Origin: JBGSPQ01 sp041738505
GTDB lineage: Bacteria; Patescibacteriota; Gracilibacteria; UBA1369
DNA length: 64,000 nucleotides
NCBI GenBank assembly: GCA_041738505.1
Contig: JBGSPQ010000028.1
Coordinates: 1 to 64,000 of the forward strand
Direction of reading: 5' to 3'
Of this stretch, positions 43,501-50,947 are shown in pieces; positions within the stretch are counted from its first letter, which is position 1; each line of letters begins with the position of its first letter. Position numbers and translations under genes: made by a program. Below the pieces are notes generated by a model that was not told where the DNA came from, ran no database searches, and saw only the letters and a program-made list of their open reading frames with translations.

Positions 43501-44054
43501 AGTATATGGTTTACGGTGAACTGGAGGATCCTACCGGCAGAATAGAAATTATCGCTTTCCCAAAAGTTTACACTCAGTTCGGTCATTTATTTGAGGAAGA
43601 CAGAATTTTGATTACCGAAGGCAGACTGGATGCCAGGCGCGGGTCTCTGCAATTTTCCTGTCAGAGCGTTAAGTCGGTTTCTTTGGAGAGTATGATTGAA
43701 AACGCCAAGAACAGTGATTTATACGATCCGAAGGAAAAAATGATCAGAAAACAGAAAATCATGGAGACTGCTCATGAAAGCGAGCCGAAATTTGAAGAAG
43801 AAATCCTCGATGAGATTGTCAGGAAGCCGGTAAAAGCCGATGAATGGAGGGAAAATCCATTTATCATTGACGTTCCGTCCACCGCATCGGCGGAAAAACT
43901 GCAGTCGCTGAAACAACTGCTTTTGGAAAACCAGGGAGAGCGCGCGGTTGAATTGAATATTCAGAATTTAAGGGGAAACAAACGAATCAAACTGCCTTTC
44001 GGCGTTGCTTTGACGGAAGAACTCAAGAAAGCCGTGGACGGAATTCTTGCTTAG
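40503..44054 (+). CDS. dnaE: DNA polymerase III subunit alpha
   Basis: A 1183-residue replicative polymerase of the DnaE1 type. The N-terminal PHP domain keeps metal-binding residues (HLHVHSHYSLLDG, LTDHGVMYG). The catalytic Asp pair is in MPDIDIDFADTRRDEV, with GPGRGSAAGSL in the palm. FAGYGFNKAHAACYAMISY is typical of the finger domain. A helix-hairpin-helix and an OB-fold domain (about 985-1065, ITLGGLLTRVKKVFTKGGQYMVYGELED) lie near the C-terminus. Length is normal. It follows tRNA-Leu and is upstream of aspS. Confidence 0.98.
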   Translation: MSFVHLHVHSHYSLLDGFGKPKDIVKAAKDYGCPAVALTDHGVMYGAIEFYKAAKDAGINPIIGLEAYVAPRSRFDKSAGTDTRPFHLTLLAKNFEGYQNLMLLVTKANLEGFYYKPRIDHGLLAAHKEGLIALSGCLAGELPRAIVDDDREKQKSIIETYIEMFGKEDYYLELQHHPEIDEQVIVNKRLKELAEEYGLQLVASTDSHYVCREDAKAQDILLCIQTQSTLSDEDRMKFEGDFSLKSPEEMAKFFEDTPSAVANTVAIAEKCNIEIPFNQDLIPHFHTPNGEKAGDYLRELCFDGLKRRYGEKPEDKAVKQLEYELSVVDKMGFNDYFLIVWDFVKYAKDQGITVGPGRGSAAGSLITYCMDITELDPLKYGLIFERFLNPERVSMPDIDIDFADTRRDEVLDYVRDKYGRENVAQIITFGTMAARAAVRDVGRAMGYPYAEVDRIAKLVPPPVQGRHILLKDSLEEDPELRNIYKTEERSKELLDNAVKLEGTVRHAGTHASAVVMSEEPLVKYTPLQRATGGSEEVITQYSMKPTEEIGLLKMDFLGLKNLTIIQRTLEILKKAKGLEIDLQNIPMDDKDTYELLQKGETTGVFQLESSGMRRYIKELKPTIFEDIIAMISLYRPGPMEWIPGYIKAKHNPETIRYFHASFEPILKETNGVAIYQEQILQIARDFAGFSLGEADILRKAVGKKNPALLHEQKMKFIEGAVNKKHQAKFAEDVFEKVVEPFAGYGFNKAHAACYAMISYRTAYLKSHYPAEFMAALLSADAENTDKIVLEIMECEDMGISVLLPSINESFKDFTVVNESTIRFGLNAIKGLGGATVGGIIEARRKSGKFKSIEDFLQKVPFKLLNKKSIEALAYSGAMDDFGDRKGIAGSFEQMNSYAKTVQEISEQGQTNIFGAMDEGHSESTSFSLKSGKPSSDMEKLTWEKQYLGLFVSGHPLKGLKKYLGKKVNLIDTLARKDVGRRITLGGLLTRVKKVFTKGGQYMVYGELEDPTGRIEIIAFPKVYTQFGHLFEEDRILITEGRLDARRGSLQFSCQSVKSVSLESMIENAKNSDLYDPKEKMIRKQKIMETAHESEPKFEEEILDEIVRKPVKADEWRENPFIIDVPSTASAEKLQSLKQLLLENQGERAVELNIQNLRGNKRIKLPFGVALTEELKKAVDGILA

Positions 44055-44083
44055 TTGATTTATACCGATTTCATACTTATTAT
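44055..44083 (+). promoter_or_regulatory. putative promoter of aspS
   Basis: TTGATT (44055-44060), beginning right after the dnaE stop, and TATTAT (44078-44083) are separated by 17 bases, with the start of transcription expected about 20 bases before the aspS ATG. Confidence 0.5.
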
Positions 44084-44110
44084 TGTGCCATTAAATTAAA
44101 AAATAAAATT

Positions 44111-45883
44111 ATGATGAGAACGAATACATGCAATGAGTTGAATGAAAGCCACAAAGGCCGGGAGGTAACTTTGTGCGGCTGGGTGCATAGAAGAAGGGAT
44201 CACGGCAATCTTATATTTATAGATTTGCGTGACAGGTACGGGCTGACACAGGTTGTTTCGGATCCCGCGGTGTCGGAGGAACTTCACGCGCAGTTTGATA
44301 AATTGAGACCGGAATATGTGATTCAGATAAAGGGGAATGTAAGGAAAAGACCCGAGGGAATGACAAACAAAAATATGGAGTCCGGCGGAATAGAGGTTTT
44401 GTGCCGGGAATTGAATGTTTTAAACGAGTCAATAGTTCCGCCTTTTGAAATTGACCAGGATAAGGAAGTTTCGGAAGAGATGCGTCTGAAATTCAGATAT
44501 CTTGATTTGAGGCGGGAACGGATGAAATCAAATATGATTTTGCGCCACAAACTTATCAAACGACTGAGGGATTTAATGGATGAACGCGGGTTTCTGGAGA
44601 TTGAAACACCTATTATGATTAAGGGTACGCCAGAAGGGAGCCGCGAGTATATGGTGCCGTCCAGGCTTTATCCCGGGAACTTTTACGTTTTGCCCCAATC
44701 ACCCCAACAGCTTAAACAGCTTTTGATGGTTGCGGGGTTTGACAGATATTTTCAGATTGCCAGATGTTTCCGCGATGAGGATCAGCGTGGCGATAGACAG
44801 CCGGAATTCACACAGCTGGATATGGAAATGTCATTTGTGCAAGAGGAGGATGTAATGAATGTAAATGAAGAGATTATGATCAAACTTACCGAGGAACTGG
44901 CTCCGAACAAAAAAATTATGTCCAAGCCATTCGGTAGGATTACGTGGCAGCGAGCTATGGATGAATTCGGGGTTGATAAACCGGATATGCGTTTTGGAAT
45001 GCCGATAACGGATTTAACGGAGGAGCTTAAGAGTTGCGGGTTTAAGGTGTTTAGTGATGCGGCCGGGTCCGGAGGAAAAATACGGGCGCTGCGGGTTGAG
45101 GGTGGAGCCTCATATACAAGAAGGGAGATTGATGAGCTGACGGAAACCGCCAGAGCGTATGGCGGGAAAGGGTTGGCTTATATGCAATTCACGGAATCGG
45201 AAATCAAATCCCCCATTCTTAAATTTTTGAATGACGGCGATGTTAATGTAATTAAAGAGAAAACGGGTGCCCAGACCGGTGATATTGTGTTTTTCGGAGC
45301 GGACAAATTCGTAACTGTCTGCGCCGTGATGGGTCAGGTAAGGCTGATTTGCGGCGATAAGGCGGGTGTGCGCGACCCCAATATTTTCGCTTTCTGCTGG
45401 GTTACGGACTGGCCGCTTTTTTCCTGGAACGAGGACGACCAGAGGCTGAATGCGGAACATCATCCTTTTACAGCTCCTTTTGATGAAGACATCAAACTTC
45501 TGGATTCAAGTCCGGAGTCGGTCAGGGCCAAAGCATATGATTTGGTTTTGAACGGCAGTGAAATTGGAGGAGGTAGCATTAGAATCCATGACAGAAAATT
45601 GCAGAGTAAAATTTTTGATATTCTAAAAATCAGCAGTGAGGACGCGGAAAGACGTTTCGGACATTTATTAAAAGCATTTGAATACGGCGCACCTCCCCAC
45701 GGAGGAATTGCCTGGGGTCTGGACAGGGTTGTGATGATTTTCCGAGATGAGCCGAATATCCGGGAAGTTATTGCTTTTCCAAAGGATCAGAAAGCGCGCG
45801 ATTTGCTTTTAAACTCACCGTCTCCCCTGCCCGATGAACAGGTGGCGGAGGCTCATATAGCGGTAAAAATTCCGAAAACCTAG
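44111..45883 (+). CDS. aspS: aspartyl-tRNA synthetase (bacterial type)
   Basis: A 590-residue class II synthetase with an N-terminal OB-fold anticodon domain (VTLCGWVHRRRDHGNLIFIDLRDRYG). The catalytic domain has motif 2 RCFRDEDQRGDRQPEFTQLDMEMSF and motif 3 GIAWGLDRVVMI, and a GAD insertion at about 290-410 marks the bacterial form. A second ATG one codon later (44114) is equally possible. Discrimination between Asp and Asx specificity is not possible from sequence alone; no gatCAB genes are seen here. Confidence 0.97.
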   Translation: MMRTNTCNELNESHKGREVTLCGWVHRRRDHGNLIFIDLRDRYGLTQVVSDPAVSEELHAQFDKLRPEYVIQIKGNVRKRPEGMTNKNMESGGIEVLCRELNVLNESIVPPFEIDQDKEVSEEMRLKFRYLDLRRERMKSNMILRHKLIKRLRDLMDERGFLEIETPIMIKGTPEGSREYMVPSRLYPGNFYVLPQSPQQLKQLLMVAGFDRYFQIARCFRDEDQRGDRQPEFTQLDMEMSFVQEEDVMNVNEEIMIKLTEELAPNKKIMSKPFGRITWQRAMDEFGVDKPDMRFGMPITDLTEELKSCGFKVFSDAAGSGGKIRALRVEGGASYTRREIDELTETARAYGGKGLAYMQFTESEIKSPILKFLNDGDVNVIKEKTGAQTGDIVFFGADKFVTVCAVMGQVRLICGDKAGVRDPNIFAFCWVTDWPLFSWNEDDQRLNAEHHPFTAPFDEDIKLLDSSPESVRAKAYDLVLNGSEIGGGSIRIHDRKLQSKIFDILKISSEDAERRFGHLLKAFEYGAPPHGGIAWGLDRVVMIFRDEPNIREVIAFPKDQKARDLLLNSPSPLPDEQVAEAHIAVKIPKT

Positions 45884-45915
45884 GCCCCGGCATTTATTTT
45901 AATGTGTTTTTAGGC

Positions 45916-45921
45916 TATAAT
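45916..45921 (+). promoter_or_regulatory. consensus -10 box before VirD4-like copy 2
   Basis: TATAAT lies 23 bases before the ATG at 45945; the sequence at -35 (TTTATT, 45893-45898, 17-base spacer) is a weak match. Confidence 0.35.
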
Positions 45922-45944
45922 TTAAGTATAGTCCTGTATATAAA

Positions 45945-48416
45945 ATGCAAACTTTCAACAATATCATTTTTGCAATTTTAACGGCGGTGGCGCTATATGC
46001 CGCTTTTATCGCCGTTAGGACGTTTATCCGGTACGTGAATAACCAAAGAAGACAGTACAATATGGTTTTTCTGCGTATCATGATACCTAAGAAAGAATCA
46101 AAAGAGGACAGGGAGGAAGAACAGGCAAGCCTTTCGGGACAACGGGATTTTAAAGAGGTTGTGGGTGTTGCCAGCCATCTTTTTGAATCTTTGAGCAGTA
46201 TTTACACTTCGGATATTCCGTCATATTTCAAGGGACAGGACTTTTTTTCCATTGAGTATGCCGTTTTGGAAAATCAAATCAATTTTTATTTTGTGGTACC
46301 GCGTGATCTAAGGTCACTGGTGGAAAAACAGATCACTTCATTTTATCCGGATAGTTATGTGGAACAGGTTGCCGATTATAATATTTTCAAGGAAGGCTCC
46401 AAGATTTCGGCTTGCACCATGCAGCTGGTCAAGGACTATATTTATCCGATTAAGAATTATGAGCAGTTAAATTCGGACCCTTTGAACAATATTACGAACG
46501 TACTTTCAAAATTGAGCTATGACGATGGCGCCGTTATACAGATTATGTTGCGCCCGATGAAGGAAGGATGGCAGAAGCGAGGCAGGGATGAAGCGAAAAA
46601 CATGTTCTCGCAAAAGAAAAAGAGGACCAGTTCAATGAATCCGCTTTCCTGGATTGCCGCTTTGTTTGATTTTTTTGTTATGGGTGAAATTGGCGGTACC
46701 AAGCCAAATGAAGATGGAGGCAGAACCACCCCCATGACGGATGAGGAAGTAAAGGCTCTGGAACAGAAAAACTCCAAATTCGGTTATGAAACTATTATAA
46801 GGATTGTGACATCTGCTTCCACGGATAGAGAGGCGAAGAGCCATCTGGCGAACATCAAGAGTGCGTTTGTTCAATACCATTCCTCAAATGCGAACGGATT
46901 TTTTTCACCTAAATACAGATCTGAAAGAGCAATAGTCAAAAATTTCATTTTAAGGAATTTCAGAAGACCCCTGCGGCAGATTTTAACAGGAAGAATTAAT
47001 GTTTTATCGGCCGATGAGGTTGCCAGTCTGTTTCATCTTCCAAACATCAGATACAACAAGGCGCCCACCATCGCATGGCAGAACTATAAAATAGCGCCGG
47101 CTCCGCATAATATACCAAAGGAGGGGTTGTTGTTGGGCCATAATACTTACAGGGGCGAGACTACGGAGATTAGGATGAAAAACGAAGACAGGTTCCGTCA
47201 TTTCTATGTAATTGGACAAACGGGTACGGGTAAATCTTCGGTATTGCAGGTTATGATCCGCCAGGATTTACAGAACGGTCACGGCCTTGCGGTTGTTGAT
47301 CCGCACGGTTCTTTGGTTGAGGATATTCTGCCGTTTATCCCGCGTGAACGAGCCGATGATGTTATCTATTTTAACCCGGGAGATTTGGACAGACCTCTCG
47401 GCTTGAATCTGCTTGAGGGTGGCACTTGGGAGGAAAAGGAATACGTGGCGTTGGAGGCGATGAATATTATGATTAAGCTTTTTAACGAGGAGATATTCGG
47501 TCCGCGTATCCAGGACTATTTCAGAAACGGTTGTCTTACATTGATGTCGGATCCGGAGGGAGGTGCTTTGACGGATATAGTACGTTTGTTTACGGATGAT
47601 GATTATCAGAAGTTAAAGGTGGAACATGTGACAAATCCGATTGTTAGATCGTTCTGGGAACACCAGATGGCAAAGACGGGCGCAAGGGAAAAGCAGGAGA
47701 TGATCCCCTATTTCGCGGCTAAATTCGGCCAGTTTGTGACTAACTCGATGATGAGAAATATTATCGGGCAGGCCAAATCGGCGTTTGATTTTGCGGATGT
47801 GATGAATAATAACAAAATTCTGCTGATTAATCTTTCCAAAGGTACTGTCGGTGAAATCAATTCCAGGCTTCTTGGTCTTGTGATTGTGACGAAAATTCAG
47901 ATGGGAGCGCTGGCCAGGCAGAAACTGCCAAAAGAACTGAGAAAGGATTTCTTTTTATATATTGATGAGTTTCAGAACTATGTAACGGATAGTATCGAGG
48001 TGATTCTTTCCGAGGCCAGAAAATACCGTTTAAGCCTTAACATGGCCCATCAATATATTGCACAGCTGGAGGGTTCCGATGGCAAATCCAAGGTTAAAGA
48101 CGCGGTTTTTGGTAACGTGGGAACAATGATGTGTTATAAGATTGGCGCGCAGGATGCCGAGTATATCGCCAAGGAAATGGCTCCGGTTTTTTCGGAGTCC
48201 GATCTTATCAATCTGGATAAATACAAGGCCATCATGAAGCTTTCAATTGATACTCAGCCCAGCCGTCCTTTTAGTATTACGCCGGTAAACCCATACCTGG
48301 AAAAAGGAGATTTCCAGGCGGCAGAAGCGTTTAAACAACTATCCAGACTTAAGTACGGCCGTGACAGGGAATTTGTGGAAAGAGAGATTTTAAGGAGAAT
48401 TGGAGCCGTATTTTAG
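45945..48416 (+). CDS. VirD4/TraG-like type IV secretion coupling ATPase, copy 2
   Basis: An 823-residue paralogue of the protein at 24988-27528. One N-terminal helix (about 8-28) is followed by an accessory region, then Walker A GQTGTGKS (from about 423), VVDPHGSLVEDILPF, FGPRIQDYFRNGCLTLM, Walker B LYIDEFQNYVTDS (about 670) and LNMAHQYIAQLEG. It shares long stretches with copy 1 but differs in the N-terminal half. No relaxase, VirB4 or pilus genes adjoin it. Function in DNA or protein transport is family inference. Confidence 0.85.
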   Translation: MQTFNNIIFAILTAVALYAAFIAVRTFIRYVNNQRRQYNMVFLRIMIPKKESKEDREEEQASLSGQRDFKEVVGVASHLFESLSSIYTSDIPSYFKGQDFFSIEYAVLENQINFYFVVPRDLRSLVEKQITSFYPDSYVEQVADYNIFKEGSKISACTMQLVKDYIYPIKNYEQLNSDPLNNITNVLSKLSYDDGAVIQIMLRPMKEGWQKRGRDEAKNMFSQKKKRTSSMNPLSWIAALFDFFVMGEIGGTKPNEDGGRTTPMTDEEVKALEQKNSKFGYETIIRIVTSASTDREAKSHLANIKSAFVQYHSSNANGFFSPKYRSERAIVKNFILRNFRRPLRQILTGRINVLSADEVASLFHLPNIRYNKAPTIAWQNYKIAPAPHNIPKEGLLLGHNTYRGETTEIRMKNEDRFRHFYVIGQTGTGKSSVLQVMIRQDLQNGHGLAVVDPHGSLVEDILPFIPRERADDVIYFNPGDLDRPLGLNLLEGGTWEEKEYVALEAMNIMIKLFNEEIFGPRIQDYFRNGCLTLMSDPEGGALTDIVRLFTDDDYQKLKVEHVTNPIVRSFWEHQMAKTGAREKQEMIPYFAAKFGQFVTNSMMRNIIGQAKSAFDFADVMNNNKILLINLSKGTVGEINSRLLGLVIVTKIQMGALARQKLPKELRKDFFLYIDEFQNYVTDSIEVILSEARKYRLSLNMAHQYIAQLEGSDGKSKVKDAVFGNVGTMMCYKIGAQDAEYIAKEMAPVFSESDLINLDKYKAIMKLSIDTQPSRPFSITPVNPYLEKGDFQAAEAFKQLSRLKYGRDREFVEREILRRIGAVF

Positions 48417-48491
48417 GATTTTCCGTCGTCATAATTAAAAAACATTACAGCATTTGCTCAATGCCTTTTAGGCAAAAGGGCTTATTAATCA

Positions 48492-48500
48492 TGATATAAT
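48492..48500 (+). promoter_or_regulatory. extended -10 promoter of the 3D/PG-binding protein
   Basis: TGA-TATAAT at 48492-48500 is a perfect extended -10, with a leader of about 33 bases to the ATG at 48540. A small hairpin TGCC-TTTTA-GGCA lies about 20 bases upstream and could be the end of the VirD4-like transcript. Confidence 0.45.
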
Positions 48501-48539
48501 TAATAGATTTGAAAAAATAAAAAAATTAACAAAAACAAA

Positions 48540-49835
48540 ATGATAGCAAAACAAAATATTCTGAAGGATTATGTTATTGAACCTCCCAGCGGTAAGTGGT
48601 GGCACTACCTGGCTTACGCAGCTTTGTTATTTGTTGTGATTTATATTTCCAATATTGAAGTTGCGTTTGCGTCGGTTAATACTGGGAACGGAGCGGCGGC
48701 ATGGGTTACCATGTCGGAATCCAATGACGAAGGTTTCAACAGTGTTAATAACGTGACGAAACCCGTTGAAGAAGCGACACCTTCGGTGGCGACTCCAGAG
48801 CCTTCATTTAACAATCAGGTATTTACAATTTCCGCTTACTATTCGCCGGTGCAGGGACAGAACAGATATGTTACGGGGTCTTATGCGGGTGATATACGCC
48901 TTAACGGCGGAGGTGTGAACGGAGCCGACGGAACACCGGTTTACCCGGGTATGATAGCCGCCCCAAGCACGTTTGCTTTTGGTACAAAGATGCACATTCC
49001 GGGAATAGGGACAGTGGCGGTTCACGACCGCGGAGGCGCGATAAAGGGAAGTAGACTTGATGTATGGATGGGTTATGGAGACAAAGGACTGGAAAGAGCG
49101 ATGAAGTGGGGCAAACGAACACTTGAGGTAAAAGTTTACGGGATTAATCCCGATGTTGTTGAACAGATTGAATTGGATGGTTATTCGGAAAGCGAAAAGC
49201 ATTATACCGCGCAGGAAAGCGGTGGCGGCAACGTGTCGGAGGTTACTGCACAGGTTCAACCAGTGCCATCTTCCCGATTATTTTCCGGTCAGTTGAAGAT
49301 TGGAAGCTCCGGTCAGGATGTTGCAAAACTGCAGCAGATTTTAAAAGATCTTAAATACTATGAGGGAGAAATTACTTCTGTTTTTGACACAGCAACCCAC
49401 GAAGCCGTGGCCAGATTTCAGATATCAAAAAACGTTGTGCCTTCCCAAAATTCTTACGGGGCGGGTTACGTTGGCCCCGTGACTTCAAGTCTGCTGGCAA
49501 GCGCCGCAGGAGGAATTGAAACGGCACACGCCATGAGCTCCGAAATTACTTATGACGGTATTTTTTCAACTGATTTAAAGCCGGGGGACAGCGGAGAAAA
49601 TGTAATAGAACTTCAGGTTGAATTACAGAAGGTAAATCTTTTTGGAATTGAACCCACAGGCTATTACGGTGAGCTTACCGAGCATGCGATATACAAATTC
49701 CAGCAGATCCATATGCTTGCCGGAGATAAAACGGCAACCGGAGCGGGCATTTTCGGGCCGATGACCAGATCAAAAATGAACGAGATTGTGGCCGCGAGAC
49801 TTAAGATTGAGGAAATGATAACGGAAAACCCCTAA
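48540..49835 (+). CDS. exported 3D-domain protein with two peptidoglycan-binding domains
   Basis: A 431-residue exported protein. The N-terminal region has one hydrophobic segment at about 23-45, either a signal anchor or a cleavable signal ending near VAFAS. A 3D (lytic-transglycosylase-like, YocH/MltA-related) domain spans about 94-190 with Asp163 and Asp174 in VHDRGGAIKGSRLDVWMGYG. Two PG_binding_1 domains follow (about 256-315, KIGSSGQDVAKLQQILKDL; and about 352-425, LKPGDSGENVIELQVEL). It probably cuts or remodels peptidoglycan outside the membrane. It is convergent with the HD gene. Confidence 0.82.
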   Translation: MIAKQNILKDYVIEPPSGKWWHYLAYAALLFVVIYISNIEVAFASVNTGNGAAAWVTMSESNDEGFNSVNNVTKPVEEATPSVATPEPSFNNQVFTISAYYSPVQGQNRYVTGSYAGDIRLNGGGVNGADGTPVYPGMIAAPSTFAFGTKMHIPGIGTVAVHDRGGAIKGSRLDVWMGYGDKGLERAMKWGKRTLEVKVYGINPDVVEQIELDGYSESEKHYTAQESGGGNVSEVTAQVQPVPSSRLFSGQLKIGSSGQDVAKLQQILKDLKYYEGEITSVFDTATHEAVARFQISKNVVPSQNSYGAGYVGPVTSSLLASAAGGIETAHAMSSEITYDGIFSTDLKPGDSGENVIELQVELQKVNLFGIEPTGYYGELTEHAIYKFQQIHMLAGDKTATGAGIFGPMTRSKMNEIVAARLKIEEMITENP

Positions 49836-49846
49836 TATCCAAATCT

Positions 49847-50464
49847 TTAGGATATATCGTCCGGCCGAATACCGGCGGCTTCGCATATTTCCTTTTCCAG
49901 TTTTCCGGCTACTTTAATGATTTCCACTTCGGTACGGGAGATTTTTTTGTTGCCCAGATATCTTTGTCTGCCTTCTTCAAAGCGGTATTCCATGGAAACA
50001 ACAGCGTCATGCAATACTCGTTTGTCGGCGTAATATAGGATTTTTTCTTCAATGGTCTGCGGTCTTAACCGCGGGTCAGAGGAGACTAGGCATGAGTGGT
50101 CGTGTTTTCTTATTATTTGAGCCAGAACAGGTTCGTTTAAATCGTTCATAAGCGATTCCGCCGCGCGAATGTGACTCATGCCACGGTATCGGTTGATAAT
50201 ATTTATCCAGATACGCTTTGTCAGGCCATCATATTGGGTATCTTTGAATATCCGGTCCGATTTTTTAAATTCGCATACTTTAAGAAGATCATGCAGAAGG
50301 GCGGCGTTTCTTACCAGGTTGATTTTAACGGTCCGCCTCCCATTTTTTTTATTTATTCTGCGTCCGATGAATACGGCCACCTTAGCCACTTTTTGCATAT
50401 GTGAGCCAATATGTTCAGGGACCCGATATCGCCGATGGAGTTTTTTTATGGTGCCTCGGTTCAT
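49847..50464 (-). CDS. HD-domain phosphohydrolase
   Basis: A 205-residue HD superfamily protein. The metal ligands are an early His (HIGSHMQKVAKVAVFIG), the HD pair in AALLHDLLKVCEF, and a later His in ARKHDHS-like context (IIRKHDHSCLV), with a downstream Asp in YYADKRV. Such proteins hydrolyse nucleotides or phosphomonoesters; the substrate is unknown. Its start overlaps the tsaE stop by four bases, so they are cotranscribed. It faces the 3D protein gene. Confidence 0.75.
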   Translation of the reverse strand: MNRGTIKKLHRRYRVPEHIGSHMQKVAKVAVFIGRRINKKNGRRTVKINLVRNAALLHDLLKVCEFKKSDRIFKDTQYDGLTKRIWINIINRYRGMSHIRAAESLMNDLNEPVLAQIIRKHDHSCLVSSDPRLRPQTIEEKILYYADKRVLHDAVVSMEYRFEEGRQRYLGNKKISRTEVEIIKVAGKLEKEICEAAGIRPDDIS

Positions 50465-50898
50465 TTGATTTGAATTTTTCTTTGTTGTTCTCCGGTGTAA
50501 GAAATGAAAATTTCGGTTCTATTTTCGGGTAAAAGATGACGGATTCGGTCAGCCCACTCAATAATTATCCAAACATTTTTTTTGTTAAAAATTTCCTCTA
50601 TTTCGCCCGCCAGCAAGTCGTCGGTGCTTTCCAGTCTGTAAAAGTCAAAATGATACAGATGGCCATTTTCCAGGGGGTAGGTGCGCAGTAACGTATAGGT
50701 GGGGCTTTTAATCTGCTTGTCGGAAACGCCGAGTCCGGTGGCGAAACCTTTGGCAAATACCGTTTTCCCCGCTCCCAAATCGCCGTAAAGACAAAATACG
50801 CCCCCATTTGGAAAATTTTTTGCCAGATTTTTGCCGGTTCGCATAGTCTGGGCTGGGTTCTTTGAGTCAAATTCAGCTTTGTATAATTGTTTTTCCAC
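50461..50898 (-). CDS. tsaE: tRNA threonylcarbamoyladenosine synthesis ATPase TsaE
   Basis: A 145-residue P-loop ATPase. Walker A is GDLGAGKT (39-46), followed by FAKGFATGLG, the family SPTYTLLRTY segment, LYHFDFYRL, and a Walker B-like WIIIEWADR. TsaE resets the TsaB-TsaD complex that makes t6A37 on tRNAs reading ANN codons. Length is standard. It is divergent from the M23/SLH gene. Confidence 0.95.
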   Translation of the reverse strand: MEKQLYKAEFDSKNPAQTMRTGKNLAKNFPNGGVFCLYGDLGAGKTVFAKGFATGLGVSDKQIKSPTYTLLRTYPLENGHLYHFDFYRLESTDDLLAGEIEEIFNKKNVWIIIEWADRIRHLLPENRTEIFISYTGEQQRKIQIK

Positions 50899-50915
50899 TG
50901 TTTTTTTGGTATAAT
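50887..50915 (+). promoter_or_regulatory. sigma-70 promoter of the M23/SLH protein
   Basis: TTGTTT (50887-50892) and a consensus TATAAT (50910-50915), preceded by TGG, are 17 bases apart. The -35 box lies inside the start of the divergent tsaE gene. Confidence 0.55.
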
Positions 50916-50947
50916 CAGAAGATTACATTAAATAAATACACCAAGTC

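Noticed and set aside
45899..46081. Minus-strand open frame over the promoter and start of the second VirD4-like gene
   Set aside because: It is a shadow of the promoter region and of the VirD4-like N-terminus; composition and motifs do not suggest a protein.
24988..48416. Integrated conjugative element bounded by the two VirD4-like genes
   Set aside because: The genes between are housekeeping (radC, glyS, valS, dnaE, aspS), and no integrase, relaxase or attachment repeats are seen.
49835..49855. ATATCC/GGATAT hairpin between the convergent 3D and HD genes as a terminator
   Set aside because: Only six A-T-rich pairs with a 9-base loop and no T run on either strand; too weak to call.
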